The notes beneath the pieces are model-generated. The model was not told the DNA's origin, searched no databases, and worked only from the letters and a program-made list of their open reading frames with translations. From the NCBI GenBank assembly GCA_018241895.1, contig JAFECX010000042.1:1-36291 (forward strand): a stretch of 36,291 nucleotides of DNA, written 5' to 3'. This document shows, piece by piece, positions 19,649-27,433 of this stretch. This DNA is from Pseudomonadota bacterium (lineage in GTDB: Bacteria > Pseudomonadota > Gammaproteobacteria > Burkholderiales > Burkholderiaceae_C). Position numbers and translations under genes: made by a program. Each line of letters begins with the position of its first letter. Position 1 is the stretch's first letter.

Positions 19649-20098
19649 ATGGGCCTGAAGGAGCGCATCCAGGAAGACATGAAGGCGGCCCTGCGCGCCC
19701 GGCAGTCCGATCGGCTGGGCACCATCCGCATGCTGCTGGCCGCCATCAAGCAGCGCGAGGTCGACGAGCGCATCGTGCTCGACGACGCGGCCGTCGTCGG
19801 CATTGTCGACAAGTCGATCAAGCAGCGCCGGGACTCGATCGCCGCGTTCGCCCAGGCCGGCCGCACCGACCTCGTCGACAAGGAGACGGCCGAGGTGCAG
19901 GTGCTCGAGGCCTACCTGCCGCAGCGTCTGTCGACGGCCGAAGTCGCGGCGGCCGTGCAGGCACTGGTCGCCGAACTCGACGCGAAGGGCCCGGGCGACA
20001 TGGGCCGGGTCATGCAGGTCGCCAAGACACGCCTGGGGGGCCAGGCCGAAATGGCGGCGGTCGGTGCCGCCGTGAAGCAGGCACTCGCCGGACGGTGA
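19649..20098 (+). CDS. GatB/YqeY domain protein
   Basis: 149-residue stand-alone YqeY protein. It resembles the C-terminal tail domain of GatB, the amidotransferase that makes Gln-tRNA or Asn-tRNA. Features are MGLKERIQEDMKAALRARQ, LGTIRMLLAAIKQREVDER, and a C-terminal DMGRVMQVAKTRLGGQAEMA segment typical of the family. Its precise role is unknown; tRNA-related function is inferred from the fold. It follows rpsU by 82 bp, and its stop overlaps the next start by one base (TGATG). Confidence 0.95.
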   Translation: MGLKERIQEDMKAALRARQSDRLGTIRMLLAAIKQREVDERIVLDDAAVVGIVDKSIKQRRDSIAAFAQAGRTDLVDKETAEVQVLEAYLPQRLSTAEVAAAVQALVAELDAKGPGDMGRVMQVAKTRLGGQAEMAAVGAAVKQALAGR

Positions 20099-20484
20099 TG
20101 GACGCGCGCGCGCATTCGGGCTGCGGCGCGGTGAACGCGACAAGCCTGCCGTTGCGCGCCGTCGGCCCCGACGTCTGCGTGGCGCCGCAGCTCACGCCCG
20201 AGGCGATGGCCGAGGCCGCACGGGTGGGTTTTCGCAGCGTCGTCAACAACCGGCCCGATTTCGAGCACGGCCCCGAACAGCCGACCAACGCCGCCATCGC
20301 GGCCGCGGCGCGCGCCGCCGGGCTCGAGTACCGCTTCCTGCCGGTGGACGGGGCCCGCCAGTCGCCCGAACAGATCGCCGCCTTCGCCCGGCTGATGGCC
20401 GAGCTGCCACGCCCGATCCTGGTGTTCTGCCGCTCGGGCGCGCGCTCGGCGCGGCTGTACATGGCGGCGCTCGGGCAGCGTTGA
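20098..20484 (+). CDS. DUF442/TIGR01244 phosphatase- or rhodanese-like protein
   Basis: 128 residues. It belongs to the small dual-specificity-phosphatase-fold family often annotated as a sulfur transferase or as the N-terminal part of Blh proteins. Features are VAPQLTPEAMAEAARVGFRSVVNNRPD, split here around GFRSVVNNRPD, and the active loop LVFCRSGARSARLY with a single conserved Cys. The family is linked to sulfide oxidation in some bacteria, but nothing nearby supports that here. The start overlaps the YqeY stop, so the two are probably coupled. Confidence 0.85.
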   Translation: MDARAHSGCGAVNATSLPLRAVGPDVCVAPQLTPEAMAEAARVGFRSVVNNRPDFEHGPEQPTNAAIAAAARAAGLEYRFLPVDGARQSPEQIAAFARLMAELPRPILVFCRSGARSARLYMAALGQR

Positions 20485-20539
20485 TCCGCGGCACGGCGCA
20501 TCGACCGCCGCCGGCAACACACCCTGCGCGCAGCAGGCC

Positions 20540-21775
20540 TCAGCCACGCGCCCTGCGCAGCACGTCCGGATCGGCCCAGAGTTCGTCGACATGGCCGAAC
20601 TGCCCGGCCGCGCCGGGTTCGCGCGCGACGATGCGCTCGGCGCAGTCGCGGCGCGACAGGTCGATGCGCTCGGGGCTGATGTGCAGTTGCGACTTGGTCG
20701 AGAAGAACGCACTCACCACCGGCGCCAGCAGCGCGCCGGCGGTCTGCTCCACGACCACCGCCAGCCGCCCCGACTGCAGGCGCACGACCGAACCCGTGGG
20801 GTAGATGCCCAGGCTGTGCACGAAGGCCGCGAACACCGCCTTGTCGAAGTGCCCCTGCCAGGAGGCCATGCGCGCGATCGATTCGGCCGGATCCCAGCCC
20901 GCCTTGTACGGGCGGTTGGAGGTGACCGCATCGTAGACGTCGCACACCGCGCCCATGCGCGAGAGCAGCGTCGTGTGCTCACCGTCCAGGCCGTGCGGGT
21001 AGCCGTTCCCGTCGACGCGCTCGTGGTGGTGCAGCACGACGTCCAGCGTGGTCTCGGGCACGGCGCGCGAGGCGGCCAGCAGTTCGTGACCGCGCTCGGG
21101 ATGGGTGCGCATCAGCGCCATCTCGTCGTCGGTGAGACGGCCGGGCTTCTGCAGCACCTCGACCGGGACCAGCGCCTTGCCCATGTCGTGCAGCAGACCG
21201 GCCATCCCGGCGGCGCGGCAGGCCTGCTCGTCGTGCCCGAGCTGGCGCGCCAGCGCCACCATCAGCGCGCATACGGCCACCGAGTGCATGTAGGTGTAGT
21301 CGTCGCGCGTCTTGAGCCGCGCCAGGCTGACCAGCGCGCCGGCGTTGCGCGCCACCGAGCGCGAGATGTCCTCGACCAGCGGCAGGCAGCCCTCGGCGTC
21401 GATCGTGCGGCCCATGCGCGCCTCGGCGAACATCGACGCCACGGCATCGCGGCCGCGCCGGCAGATTGCAGCCGCCTCCTTGAGCTCGAAGGCAAAGGCG
21501 CGTGACTGTTCGGGCGACGCGGCGGTGGCGGCGACCGGCACCGCGGCGGGCACGGCAGGCGGCGCTTCGGGCCGCGCACGCTCGGACTCGACGTCACGGC
21601 CCAGCCGCGGGTCGATCCAGCATTCGGCCACGCCGCTGCGCCGCACCGCATCGAGTTCGGCGTCGCTCGAGATGACGAAGCGCCGGCGCCAGAACGGGTG
21701 ATCGATCCATGCGCCCTCGAAGGCGTGCAGGTGCATGCCGACACGGAGCTGGTTGACGGGGATCTTTCTCAGCAT
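20540..21775 (-). CDS. HD-GYP domain c-di-GMP phosphodiesterase
   Basis: 411 residues. The N-terminal DUF3391-type region (about 1-110) begins MLRKIPVNQLRVGMHLHAFEG. The HD-GYP domain spans about 150-330 with the metal ligands HD at 196-197 (GLLHDMGK), HH at 250-251, and the signature ERVDGNGYPHGL that includes the GYP triad at 258-260, followed by CDVYDAVTSNRPYK. All residues needed for hydrolysis of c-di-GMP to pGpG or GMP are visible, so the enzyme is likely active. It lies 176 bp downstream of arnD on the same strand, with three 20-bp repeats between them; its own promoter is not obvious. Confidence 0.93.
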   Translation of the reverse strand: MLRKIPVNQLRVGMHLHAFEGAWIDHPFWRRRFVISSDAELDAVRRSGVAECWIDPRLGRDVESERARPEAPPAVPAAVPVAATAASPEQSRAFAFELKEAAAICRRGRDAVASMFAEARMGRTIDAEGCLPLVEDISRSVARNAGALVSLARLKTRDDYTYMHSVAVCALMVALARQLGHDEQACRAAGMAGLLHDMGKALVPVEVLQKPGRLTDDEMALMRTHPERGHELLAASRAVPETTLDVVLHHHERVDGNGYPHGLDGEHTTLLSRMGAVCDVYDAVTSNRPYKAGWDPAESIARMASWQGHFDKAVFAAFVHSLGIYPTGSVVRLQSGRLAVVVEQTAGALLAPVVSAFFSTKSQLHISPERIDLSRRDCAERIVAREPGAAGQFGHVDELWADPDVLRRARG

Positions 21776-21860
21776 GTGAATCGAGCAGCCGACGGGCCGC
21801 TGCGACCGGTATCGGCCGCCGGCACGCGATGCTTGAGGCCGAATCGCGCCCATGCGGCCG

Positions 21861-21920
21861 CGCTTGCACGCCGCACGCCACGCTTGCACGCCGCACGCCG
21901 CTCTTGCACGCCGCACGCCG
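21861..21920. repeat. Three 20-bp tandem repeats
   Basis: cgcttgcacgccgcacgcca and two near-identical copies (one or two mismatches) with an exact 20-bp period; a partial copy continues to about 21930. They lie in the noncoding gap between arnD and the HD-GYP gene. Spacing is about two helical turns, so they could be stacked protein sites, or simply a slippage repeat. Confidence 0.85.
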
Positions 21921-21951
21921 CACGCCGCGCAACCGAGCGGCCGCCGCGCGA

Positions 21952-22860
21952 TCAGCGCACGGCGCGGCCCTGCACGGCCAGCGTGCCGCTGCGTCCCGGC
22001 ACGCTGCCGGCCGACACGGTGCACGATGGCAGCAGGCCACCGTGCTCGCGCTGCGCCTGCAGCAGGCCGACGAAGCGGCGGCCCTCGGCGGCCCAGGCGG
22101 CCAGCAGACGCCCGAACGCCGGCTGCAGTGCGCCGCCTTCGAGCTCGGCGTGCAGCGTGAAGACCTGCGGCCCGCCGGCCTGCGCGGCGCGGTCGAGCAC
22201 GGCGCGCTCGACGTTGTCGCGGTCGCAACCATCGCGGCCGATCAGCTCGTCGAAGGTGGGCAGCGTGGTCGGCCATTGCGGCGGGCCGAGCACCCGGGCG
22301 CTCGCGTCCACCGGCACGAAGGGCGTGCGGCCGCGGCAGTCGGAGGCGACCGCGAAGCCGTGGCGCAGTTCGCCCGCGTAGGCATGCGCGTTCATCTGCC
22401 AGCCCGCCGCACCGTGCACGCGCGCTGGCGCGCCGAACACCTCGACGTAGCGCGCACAGGCGCGGTCCATCTCGGCGTCGGTCCAGGCCGCGTCGGCACG
22501 CGCCACACCGTCCTGCCAGCGCACGTGGTCCCAGCAGTGCACGCCGGTCTCGAAGCCGGCCGCCGCCACGGCGCGCAGGGTCGCGGCTTCGCGCCGCCCG
22601 ATGTCGGGCCCCGGCAGCAGCGTGCCATAGAGCAGCGTGCGCAGCCCGTAGTGCTCGAGCACCGAGGTGCGCGCCACCTTCTGCGCGAAGCCGGGGCGCA
22701 GCGCGCGGCGCACCGCGCGTCCGGTGTGATCGGGGCCGAGGCTGAACAGGAAGGTGGCCATCGCGCCGTGGCGCTCGAGCAGCCGCGCCAGCGCCGGCAC
22801 GCCCTCGCGCGTGCCGCGCCAGGTGTCGACGTCGACCTTGAGGACGATGGCGTCGTTCAC
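21952..22860 (-). CDS. arnD: 4-deoxy-4-formamido-L-arabinose-phosphoundecaprenol deformylase
   Basis: Removes the formyl group from undecaprenyl-phosphate-L-Ara4FN on the cytoplasmic face of the inner membrane. The 302-residue protein has a NodB/polysaccharide deacetylase fold. The metal-binding aspartates lie in LKVDVDTWRG, histidines in TGVHCWDHVRWQ, and the family-specific HGAAGWQMN and CRGRTPFVPV follow. The C-terminal FTLHAELEGG keeps the late histidine of the active site. It is the last arn gene, and its ATG overlaps the stop of the decarboxylase gene by 4 bp. Confidence 0.95.
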   Translation of the reverse strand: MNDAIVLKVDVDTWRGTREGVPALARLLERHGAMATFLFSLGPDHTGRAVRRALRPGFAQKVARTSVLEHYGLRTLLYGTLLPGPDIGRREAATLRAVAAAGFETGVHCWDHVRWQDGVARADAAWTDAEMDRACARYVEVFGAPARVHGAAGWQMNAHAYAGELRHGFAVASDCRGRTPFVPVDASARVLGPPQWPTTLPTFDELIGRDGCDRDNVERAVLDRAAQAGGPQVFTLHAELEGGALQPAFGRLLAAWAAEGRRFVGLLQAQREHGGLLPSCTVSAGSVPGRSGTLAVQGRAVR

Positions 22861-23909
22861 GCGCCGCCGTCGACGAGCTGGCGCGCCGCCTCGACCTCGC
22901 CGCGATAGTGGTCGAACAGGCGGGCGAGCGCCTCGCGCATCGACACGCGCGGCGTCCAGCCCAGCGCCGCCTGCGTGTTGGCGATCGCCGGCACGCGCCG
23001 CTCGACGTCCTGGTAGCCGCTGCCGTAGTAGGCCCCGGCCGTGGTCTCGAGCAGGCGCACGCGGCGTGCCTGCTCACGGAACTCGGGACGCTCGAGCGCC
23101 ATCGCCAGCATCAGCTCGGCCAGCTCGCGCACCGACAGGTCGTTGGCCGGGTTGCCGATGTTGAAGATGCCGCCGTCGGCGCGCCCGCCCTCGTTGTCGA
23201 GGATGCGAAACAGCGCCTCGATGCCGTCGCTCACGTCGGTGAAGCAGCGCCGCTGCGCGCCGCCGTCGACGAGCTGGATCGGCTCGCCGCGCACGATGTG
23301 GCCGAGGAACTGCGTGATGACGCGGCTCGACCCTTCCTTGGCCGCGTGCAGGCTGTCCAGGCCGGGGCCGATCCAGTTGAACGGGCGAAACAGCGTGAAC
23401 GCGAGCCCGTGCTGCTGGGCGTAGGCGTGGATCACGCGGTCGAGCAGTTGCTTGGAGCAGGCGTAGATCCAGCGCGGCTTGTTGATGGGGCCGTAGACGA
23501 GCGGCGAGCTTTCGGGGTCGAAGGCGTCGTCGCGGCACATGCCGTAGACCTCGCTCGTGCTCGGGAAGACGACGCGCTTGCGGTACTTGACGCACTGGCG
23601 CACGATCGCCAGGTTGGCCTCGAAGTCGAGCTCGAAGACGCGCAGCGGATCGGTGACGTAGGTGGCGGGCGTCGCGATCGCCACCAGCGGCAGCACGACG
23701 TCGCACTTCTTGACGTGATACTCGATCCACTCCTTGTTGATCGTGATGTCGCCCTCGAAGTAGTGAAAGCGCGGATGCCCGAGCCAGGGCGCGACGCGCT
23801 CGGCTTGCATGTCCATGCCGAAGACGTGCCAGTCGCCGGCCTCGACCAGCCGCTGCGTGAGGTGGTGACCGATGAAGCCGTTGACACCGAGGATGAGGAT
23901 CTTGCGCAC
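22857..23909 (-). CDS. UDP-glucuronic acid decarboxylase (ArnA C-terminal domain as separate gene)
   Basis: Oxidatively decarboxylates UDP-glucuronate to UDP-4-keto-pentose for L-Ara4N synthesis. The 350-residue protein is a short-chain dehydrogenase with NAD loop LGVNGFIGHHL, FPSTSEVYGMCRDD (Ser and Glu of the ArnA active site) and the YxxxK pair in IYACSKQLLDR. FRPFNWIGPGLDSL and RRVPAIANTQAALGW also match the ArnA C-terminal half. In enterobacteria this is fused to the formyltransferase; here it is a separate gene 44 bp downstream of it. This is the only non-overlapping junction inside the arn operon. Confidence 0.94.
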   Translation of the reverse strand: MRKILILGVNGFIGHHLTQRLVEAGDWHVFGMDMQAERVAPWLGHPRFHYFEGDITINKEWIEYHVKKCDVVLPLVAIATPATYVTDPLRVFELDFEANLAIVRQCVKYRKRVVFPSTSEVYGMCRDDAFDPESSPLVYGPINKPRWIYACSKQLLDRVIHAYAQQHGLAFTLFRPFNWIGPGLDSLHAAKEGSSRVITQFLGHIVRGEPIQLVDGGAQRRCFTDVSDGIEALFRILDNEGGRADGGIFNIGNPANDLSVRELAELMLAMALERPEFREQARRVRLLETTAGAYYGSGYQDVERRVPAIANTQAALGWTPRVSMREALARLFDHYRGEVEAARQLVDGGA

Positions 23910-23953
23910 AGCGTGGATTCCGAGGTGAGGTGTGTGGGCGGAAACGATGGGGC

Positions 23954-24931
23954 TCAGCGGTCGGGGTGCAGCCGTGCGTCACCCCAGCGCGCGCGAAAGG
24001 CGCGCGCGTCGAGCGGCTCGGCGTTCACGGTGGCCTGCAGCACCTGCAGCAGCCCGCCGTCGGCCGCGGCGATCCACAACGCGCCGTCGCGCGCGTACAG
24101 CGCCAGGCGGGCGTCGGCCGAGCCGGCCTCGCCCCCGGCCCGGGTCGCACCGGGCCCATTGCCCCGCCCCGCGCCATCGCGCACGACGCGCGTGCGCGCG
24201 ATGCCGATGCGCGCGCCGGCGGCGTCGAGGAAGGCGCCCGGATACTCGGGCGGCGCGACCGCGCGCACCAGGTCGTGCAGGCGCCGCGCCGGCCAGCCGG
24301 CGCCCAGCCGCCCGTCCTCGGGCTTGCGGCCGCCGAAATACTGGCCGCCCAGATGCTGCTGCGGCGTCAGGCGAGCCGTGCCGGCGACCAGCCGGGGCAC
24401 GCTGCGCGCCACGACGCGTGCCGCGGCTTCGGTGACGCGGTCGAACACCTGGCGCGCCGTGTCGTCCGCGCCGATCGGCACCGCCTCCTGATCGACGATC
24501 GCGCCATGGTCGGGCTTGACATCCATCACGTGCAGCGTGGCGCCGCTCTCGCGCTCGCCGTTCAGGATCGCCCAGTTCACCGGTGCACGCCCGCGGTAGC
24601 GCGGCAGCAGCGAACCGTGCAGGTTGTAGGCGCCGCGCGGCGCCAGCGCAAGCAGCGCCGCGCCGAGCATGCGGCGGTAGTAGAACGAAAAGAGGAAGTC
24701 CGGCGCGGTCGCGCGGCAGGCGGCGAGCACCTCGTCGGTGTTCGGATCGTCGGGCATGATGCACGCGATGCCGCGCGCGCGCGCCAGTTCGGCGACGCTC
24801 GCGAACCAGATCGTCTCGCCCGGCTGGTCGCGGTGCGTGACGACCAGCGGCACCTCGACGCCCGCGTCCAGCACGGCCTGCAGGCAACGCACGCCGACAT
24901 CGTGGTAGGCGAAGACGAGCGCGCGCGTCAC
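23954..24931 (-). CDS. UDP-L-Ara4N formyltransferase (ArnA N-terminal domain as separate gene)
   Basis: Formylates UDP-L-Ara4N using 10-formyltetrahydrofolate. The 325-residue protein has the catalytic Asn and His in YNLHGSLLPRYRGRAPVNWA, the late Asp in HVMDVKPDHGAIVDQ, and an Fmt-like C-terminal domain (about 205-320). The C-terminal half contains a Gly-rich insertion (DGAGRGNGPGATRAGGEAG) not typical of the E. coli domain. The start MTRALVFAYHDVGVRCL overlaps the arnC stop by 4 bp. Confidence 0.94.
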   Translation of the reverse strand: MTRALVFAYHDVGVRCLQAVLDAGVEVPLVVTHRDQPGETIWFASVAELARARGIACIMPDDPNTDEVLAACRATAPDFLFSFYYRRMLGAALLALAPRGAYNLHGSLLPRYRGRAPVNWAILNGERESGATLHVMDVKPDHGAIVDQEAVPIGADDTARQVFDRVTEAAARVVARSVPRLVAGTARLTPQQHLGGQYFGGRKPEDGRLGAGWPARRLHDLVRAVAPPEYPGAFLDAAGARIGIARTRVVRDGAGRGNGPGATRAGGEAGSADARLALYARDGALWIAAADGGLLQVLQATVNAEPLDARAFRARWGDARLHPDR

Positions 24932-25929
24932 GGCCGTCGCTCCAGCACGGCGCTGATGACGTAGCGCGGCCGCGCGCGCACCTCCTGGTAGATGCGCCCG
25001 ATGTATTCACCGAGCAGCCCGATGCCGAAGAGGGCGAGGCCGATGAGCAGGAAGGCGATCGCGAACAGCGTGAACAGGCCTCCCTCTTCCGGCCCGAACA
25101 CCACGCGTCGGGCCACCAGCAGCACCACCAGCGCCGCTGCGCCCACCGAGACCGCCATGCCGAGCATCGAGAACCACTGCAGCGGCACCACCGAGAAGCC
25201 GGTCACGAGGTCGAAGTTGAGCCGGATCAGGCTGTACAGCGAGTATTTGGATGTGCCCGCCGCGCGCTCCTCGTGGGCGACCTCGATCTCGGTCGGCGTG
25301 CGTGCGAACTGGAAGGCGAGCGCCGGGATGAAGGTGTTCATCTCGCCGCACCGATTGACGAGCTGCACGATGTTGCGGCTGTAGGCACGCATCATGCAGC
25401 CCTGGTCGGTCATGCGGATGCGCGTAATGCGGTGGCGCAGGCGGTTCATCGCCCGACTCGCCCAACGCCGCCATATCGAGTCCTGCCGCATGCGGCGGAT
25501 GGTGCCGACGTAGTCGTGGCCCTGGTCCATCGCCGCCAGCAGCCGCCCGATCTCCTCCGGCGGGTTCTGCAGATCGGCGTCGAGCGTCACCACGCGCTCG
25601 CCGCGGCTGTACTCGAAGCCGGCCAGGATCGCGCGGTGCTGGCCGAAGTTGCCGTTGAAGAGGACGACGCGCGTGACATCGGGCCGCGCCTCGAACTGCG
25701 CGGCCAGGATCTGCGCCGAGCGGTCGACGCTGCCGTCGTTGACGAAGACGATCTCGTAGTCGATGCCCAGCGCGTCGAGCGCCGGATACAGGCGCGCGAA
25801 CAGCAGCGGCAGCGTCGGCTCCTCGTTGTAGACGGGGATCACGACGCTCACGGCGACGGCCCCCGGTCGCGGCGCGTCGGCCACGGTGACGCCGTGGTGC
25901 CGCAGGTCGACGCCGTCGCGCCCCGTCAT
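24928..25929 (-). CDS. arnC: Undecaprenyl-phosphate 4-deoxy-4-formamido-L-arabinose transferase
   Basis: Moves L-Ara4FN from UDP to undecaprenyl phosphate at the inner membrane. The 333-residue protein is a GT2 glycosyltransferase with VSVVIPVYNEEPTLPLL, FVNDGSVDRS, TLDADLQNPPEEI (metal-binding DAD) and the QGCMMRAYSR region. Two C-terminal membrane helices (about 245-270 and 280-305) end in GEYIGRIYQEVRARPRYV. The N-terminus is about 25 residues longer than E. coli ArnC. It overlaps arnB and the formyltransferase gene by 4 bp each. Confidence 0.95.
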   Translation of the reverse strand: MTGRDGVDLRHHGVTVADAPRPGAVAVSVVIPVYNEEPTLPLLFARLYPALDALGIDYEIVFVNDGSVDRSAQILAAQFEARPDVTRVVLFNGNFGQHRAILAGFEYSRGERVVTLDADLQNPPEEIGRLLAAMDQGHDYVGTIRRMRQDSIWRRWASRAMNRLRHRITRIRMTDQGCMMRAYSRNIVQLVNRCGEMNTFIPALAFQFARTPTEIEVAHEERAAGTSKYSLYSLIRLNFDLVTGFSVVPLQWFSMLGMAVSVGAAALVVLLVARRVVFGPEEGGLFTLFAIAFLLIGLALFGIGLLGEYIGRIYQEVRARPRYVISAVLERRP

Positions 25930-27056
25930 GCGCCACCTCGGCGCAGCACGCGCTCGAGGGCGGCGCAGACGCGGTCGACGTCGGCATCGGCCATCGCCGG
26001 AAAGAGCGGCAGCGTCACCGTGCGCCGGCCGATGTCCTCGGCGTGCGGGAACTGGCCTTCGCGGTGGCCGCGCGCGCGATACAGCGTGAACAGGTGCAGC
26101 GCCGGGTAGTGCACGCCGACGCCGATGCCCTCGGCGCGCATCGCCTCGATGAAGCGGCCCCGGTCGCTGCCGGCCGGCAGCAGCGGCTGGAACATGTGCC
26201 AGTTGCTCTGTTCGAAGTCCGCCACGGGCAGCTCGAAGCCGAGCGCGCGCGGAAAACGCTCGAAGTAGCGGCGCGCGAGCTGGTGGCGCCGCGCGTTGAA
26301 CGCGTCCAGGTGGCGCAACTGCCCGAGGCCCACCGCCGCCGCCACGTCGGTGAGGTTGCTCTTGCCGCCGAGCACGTCGACGTCCATGCCGCCGTCGGCA
26401 TGCCGCGTCACGCCCTGCAGGCGCAGCTTCTCGAAGCGCCGCGCCTCGGCCTCGTCGTTCATGACCAGGCATCCGCCCTCGATGCTCGTCATGTTCTTGT
26501 TCGGATGGAAGCTGAACGAGACGAGGTCGCCGAAGCTGCCGATCTCGCGAGCGCGCCAGCGCGCCCCCATCGACTGCGCCGCGTCCTCGATCACGCGCAG
26601 CCCGTGGCGCGCTGCCAGCGCATGGAGGCGGTCGCGGTCGACGGGCAGCCCCGCGAGGTCCACCGGCAGCAGCGCGCGCGTGCGCGGCGTGACGGCCGCC
26701 GCGGCCTGCTCGAGATCGATGTTGCGCGTCGCCGCATCGACGTCGACGAACACCGGCGTCGCGCCGACCTCGAGGACGACGTTGGCCGTGGCCACCCACG
26801 ACAGCGGCGTCGTGATGACCTCGTCGCCGGCTCCGATGCCGGCCACGCGCAGCGCGATCCCGAGTGCGGCCGTGGCCGAGCTGGCGAGCCGCACCGGGCG
26901 CCCGCCGTAACGCGCCGACAGCGCCGCCTCCAGTTCGCTGCAGCGCGGCCCGGTCGTGATCCAGCCCGAGCGCAGCACGTCGGCGACGGCAGCGATCGTC
27001 TCCTCGTCGATCGAAGGCCGCGTGAAGGGAAGAAAGGGCGAAAGGGGTGCGTTCAT
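25926..27056 (-). CDS. arnB: UDP-4-amino-4-deoxy-L-arabinose aminotransferase
   Basis: PLP enzyme converting UDP-4-keto-pentose to UDP-L-Ara4N with glutamate. The 376-residue protein is of the DegT/DnrJ/EryC1 family. It has FLPFTRPSIDEETIAAV at the N-terminus, the ITTPLSWVATANVVL loop, EDAAQSMGARW, and the PLP lysine Lys187 in SFHPNKNMTSIEGGCLV. The start is placed at 27056 by family alignment and the one-base overlap with the upstream flippase stop; the frame is open further upstream into an unrelated reading of that gene. Confidence 0.95.
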   Translation of the reverse strand: MNAPLSPFLPFTRPSIDEETIAAVADVLRSGWITTGPRCSELEAALSARYGGRPVRLASSATAALGIALRVAGIGAGDEVITTPLSWVATANVVLEVGATPVFVDVDAATRNIDLEQAAAAVTPRTRALLPVDLAGLPVDRDRLHALAARHGLRVIEDAAQSMGARWRAREIGSFGDLVSFSFHPNKNMTSIEGGCLVMNDEAEARRFEKLRLQGVTRHADGGMDVDVLGGKSNLTDVAAAVGLGQLRHLDAFNARRHQLARRYFERFPRALGFELPVADFEQSNWHMFQPLLPAGSDRGRFIEAMRAEGIGVGVHYPALHLFTLYRARGHREGQFPHAEDIGRRTVTLPLFPAMADADVDRVCAALERVLRRGGA

Positions 27057-27433
27057 CAGGCCTGTCCCGAGCGTGCCACCAGCGTCACGCCGACCAGGAT
27101 GATGCCGATGCCCAGCCAGCGCTGCGCGCTCACCGCCTCGCCGAACAGCCACATCGCCAGCAGCGCGTTGACGACATAGCCCACCGACAGCAGCGGATAC
27201 GCGATGCTCACATCGACGCGCGACAGCGCCACGATCCACACCACCACCGACACCGCATAGCAGACCAGCCCGCCGAGCACGCCCGGGTGCAGCGCCAGCG
27301 TCGGCAGCGCGCCGCGCAGCGATGCCCAGCCGCCGATCGGGCCGACCGCCGCCGCGCCGCTCTTGAGCAGCAGTTGCGCCACGGCATTGAGCAAGACGCC
27401 CGCAAGGACGATGACGAGGTCGGAGGTTTTCAT
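27056..27433 (-). CDS. Small multidrug-resistance-like flippase subunit of the arn operon (ArnE/ArnF-like)
   Basis: 125-residue membrane protein with four hydrophobic helices, MKTSDLVIVLAGVLLNAVAQ at the N-terminus and the family motif DVSIAYPLLSVGYVVNALLA in the third helix. In E. coli, ArnE and ArnF together flip undecaprenyl-phosphate-L-Ara4N to the periplasm. Here only one such gene is present, so it may work as a homodimer (inference). It overlaps arnT by 4 bp and arnB by 1 bp. Confidence 0.88.
   Translation of the reverse strand: MKTSDLVIVLAGVLLNAVAQLLLKSGAAAVGPIGGWASLRGALPTLALHPGVLGGLVCYAVSVVVWIVALSRVDVSIAYPLLSVGYVVNALLAMWLFGEAVSAQRWLGIGIILVGVTLVARSGQA

Noticed and set aside
21861..21930. 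CRISPR array or replication iterons
   Set aside because: The 20-bp units are directly abutting with no spacers, and no cas, rep or dnaA genes are near.
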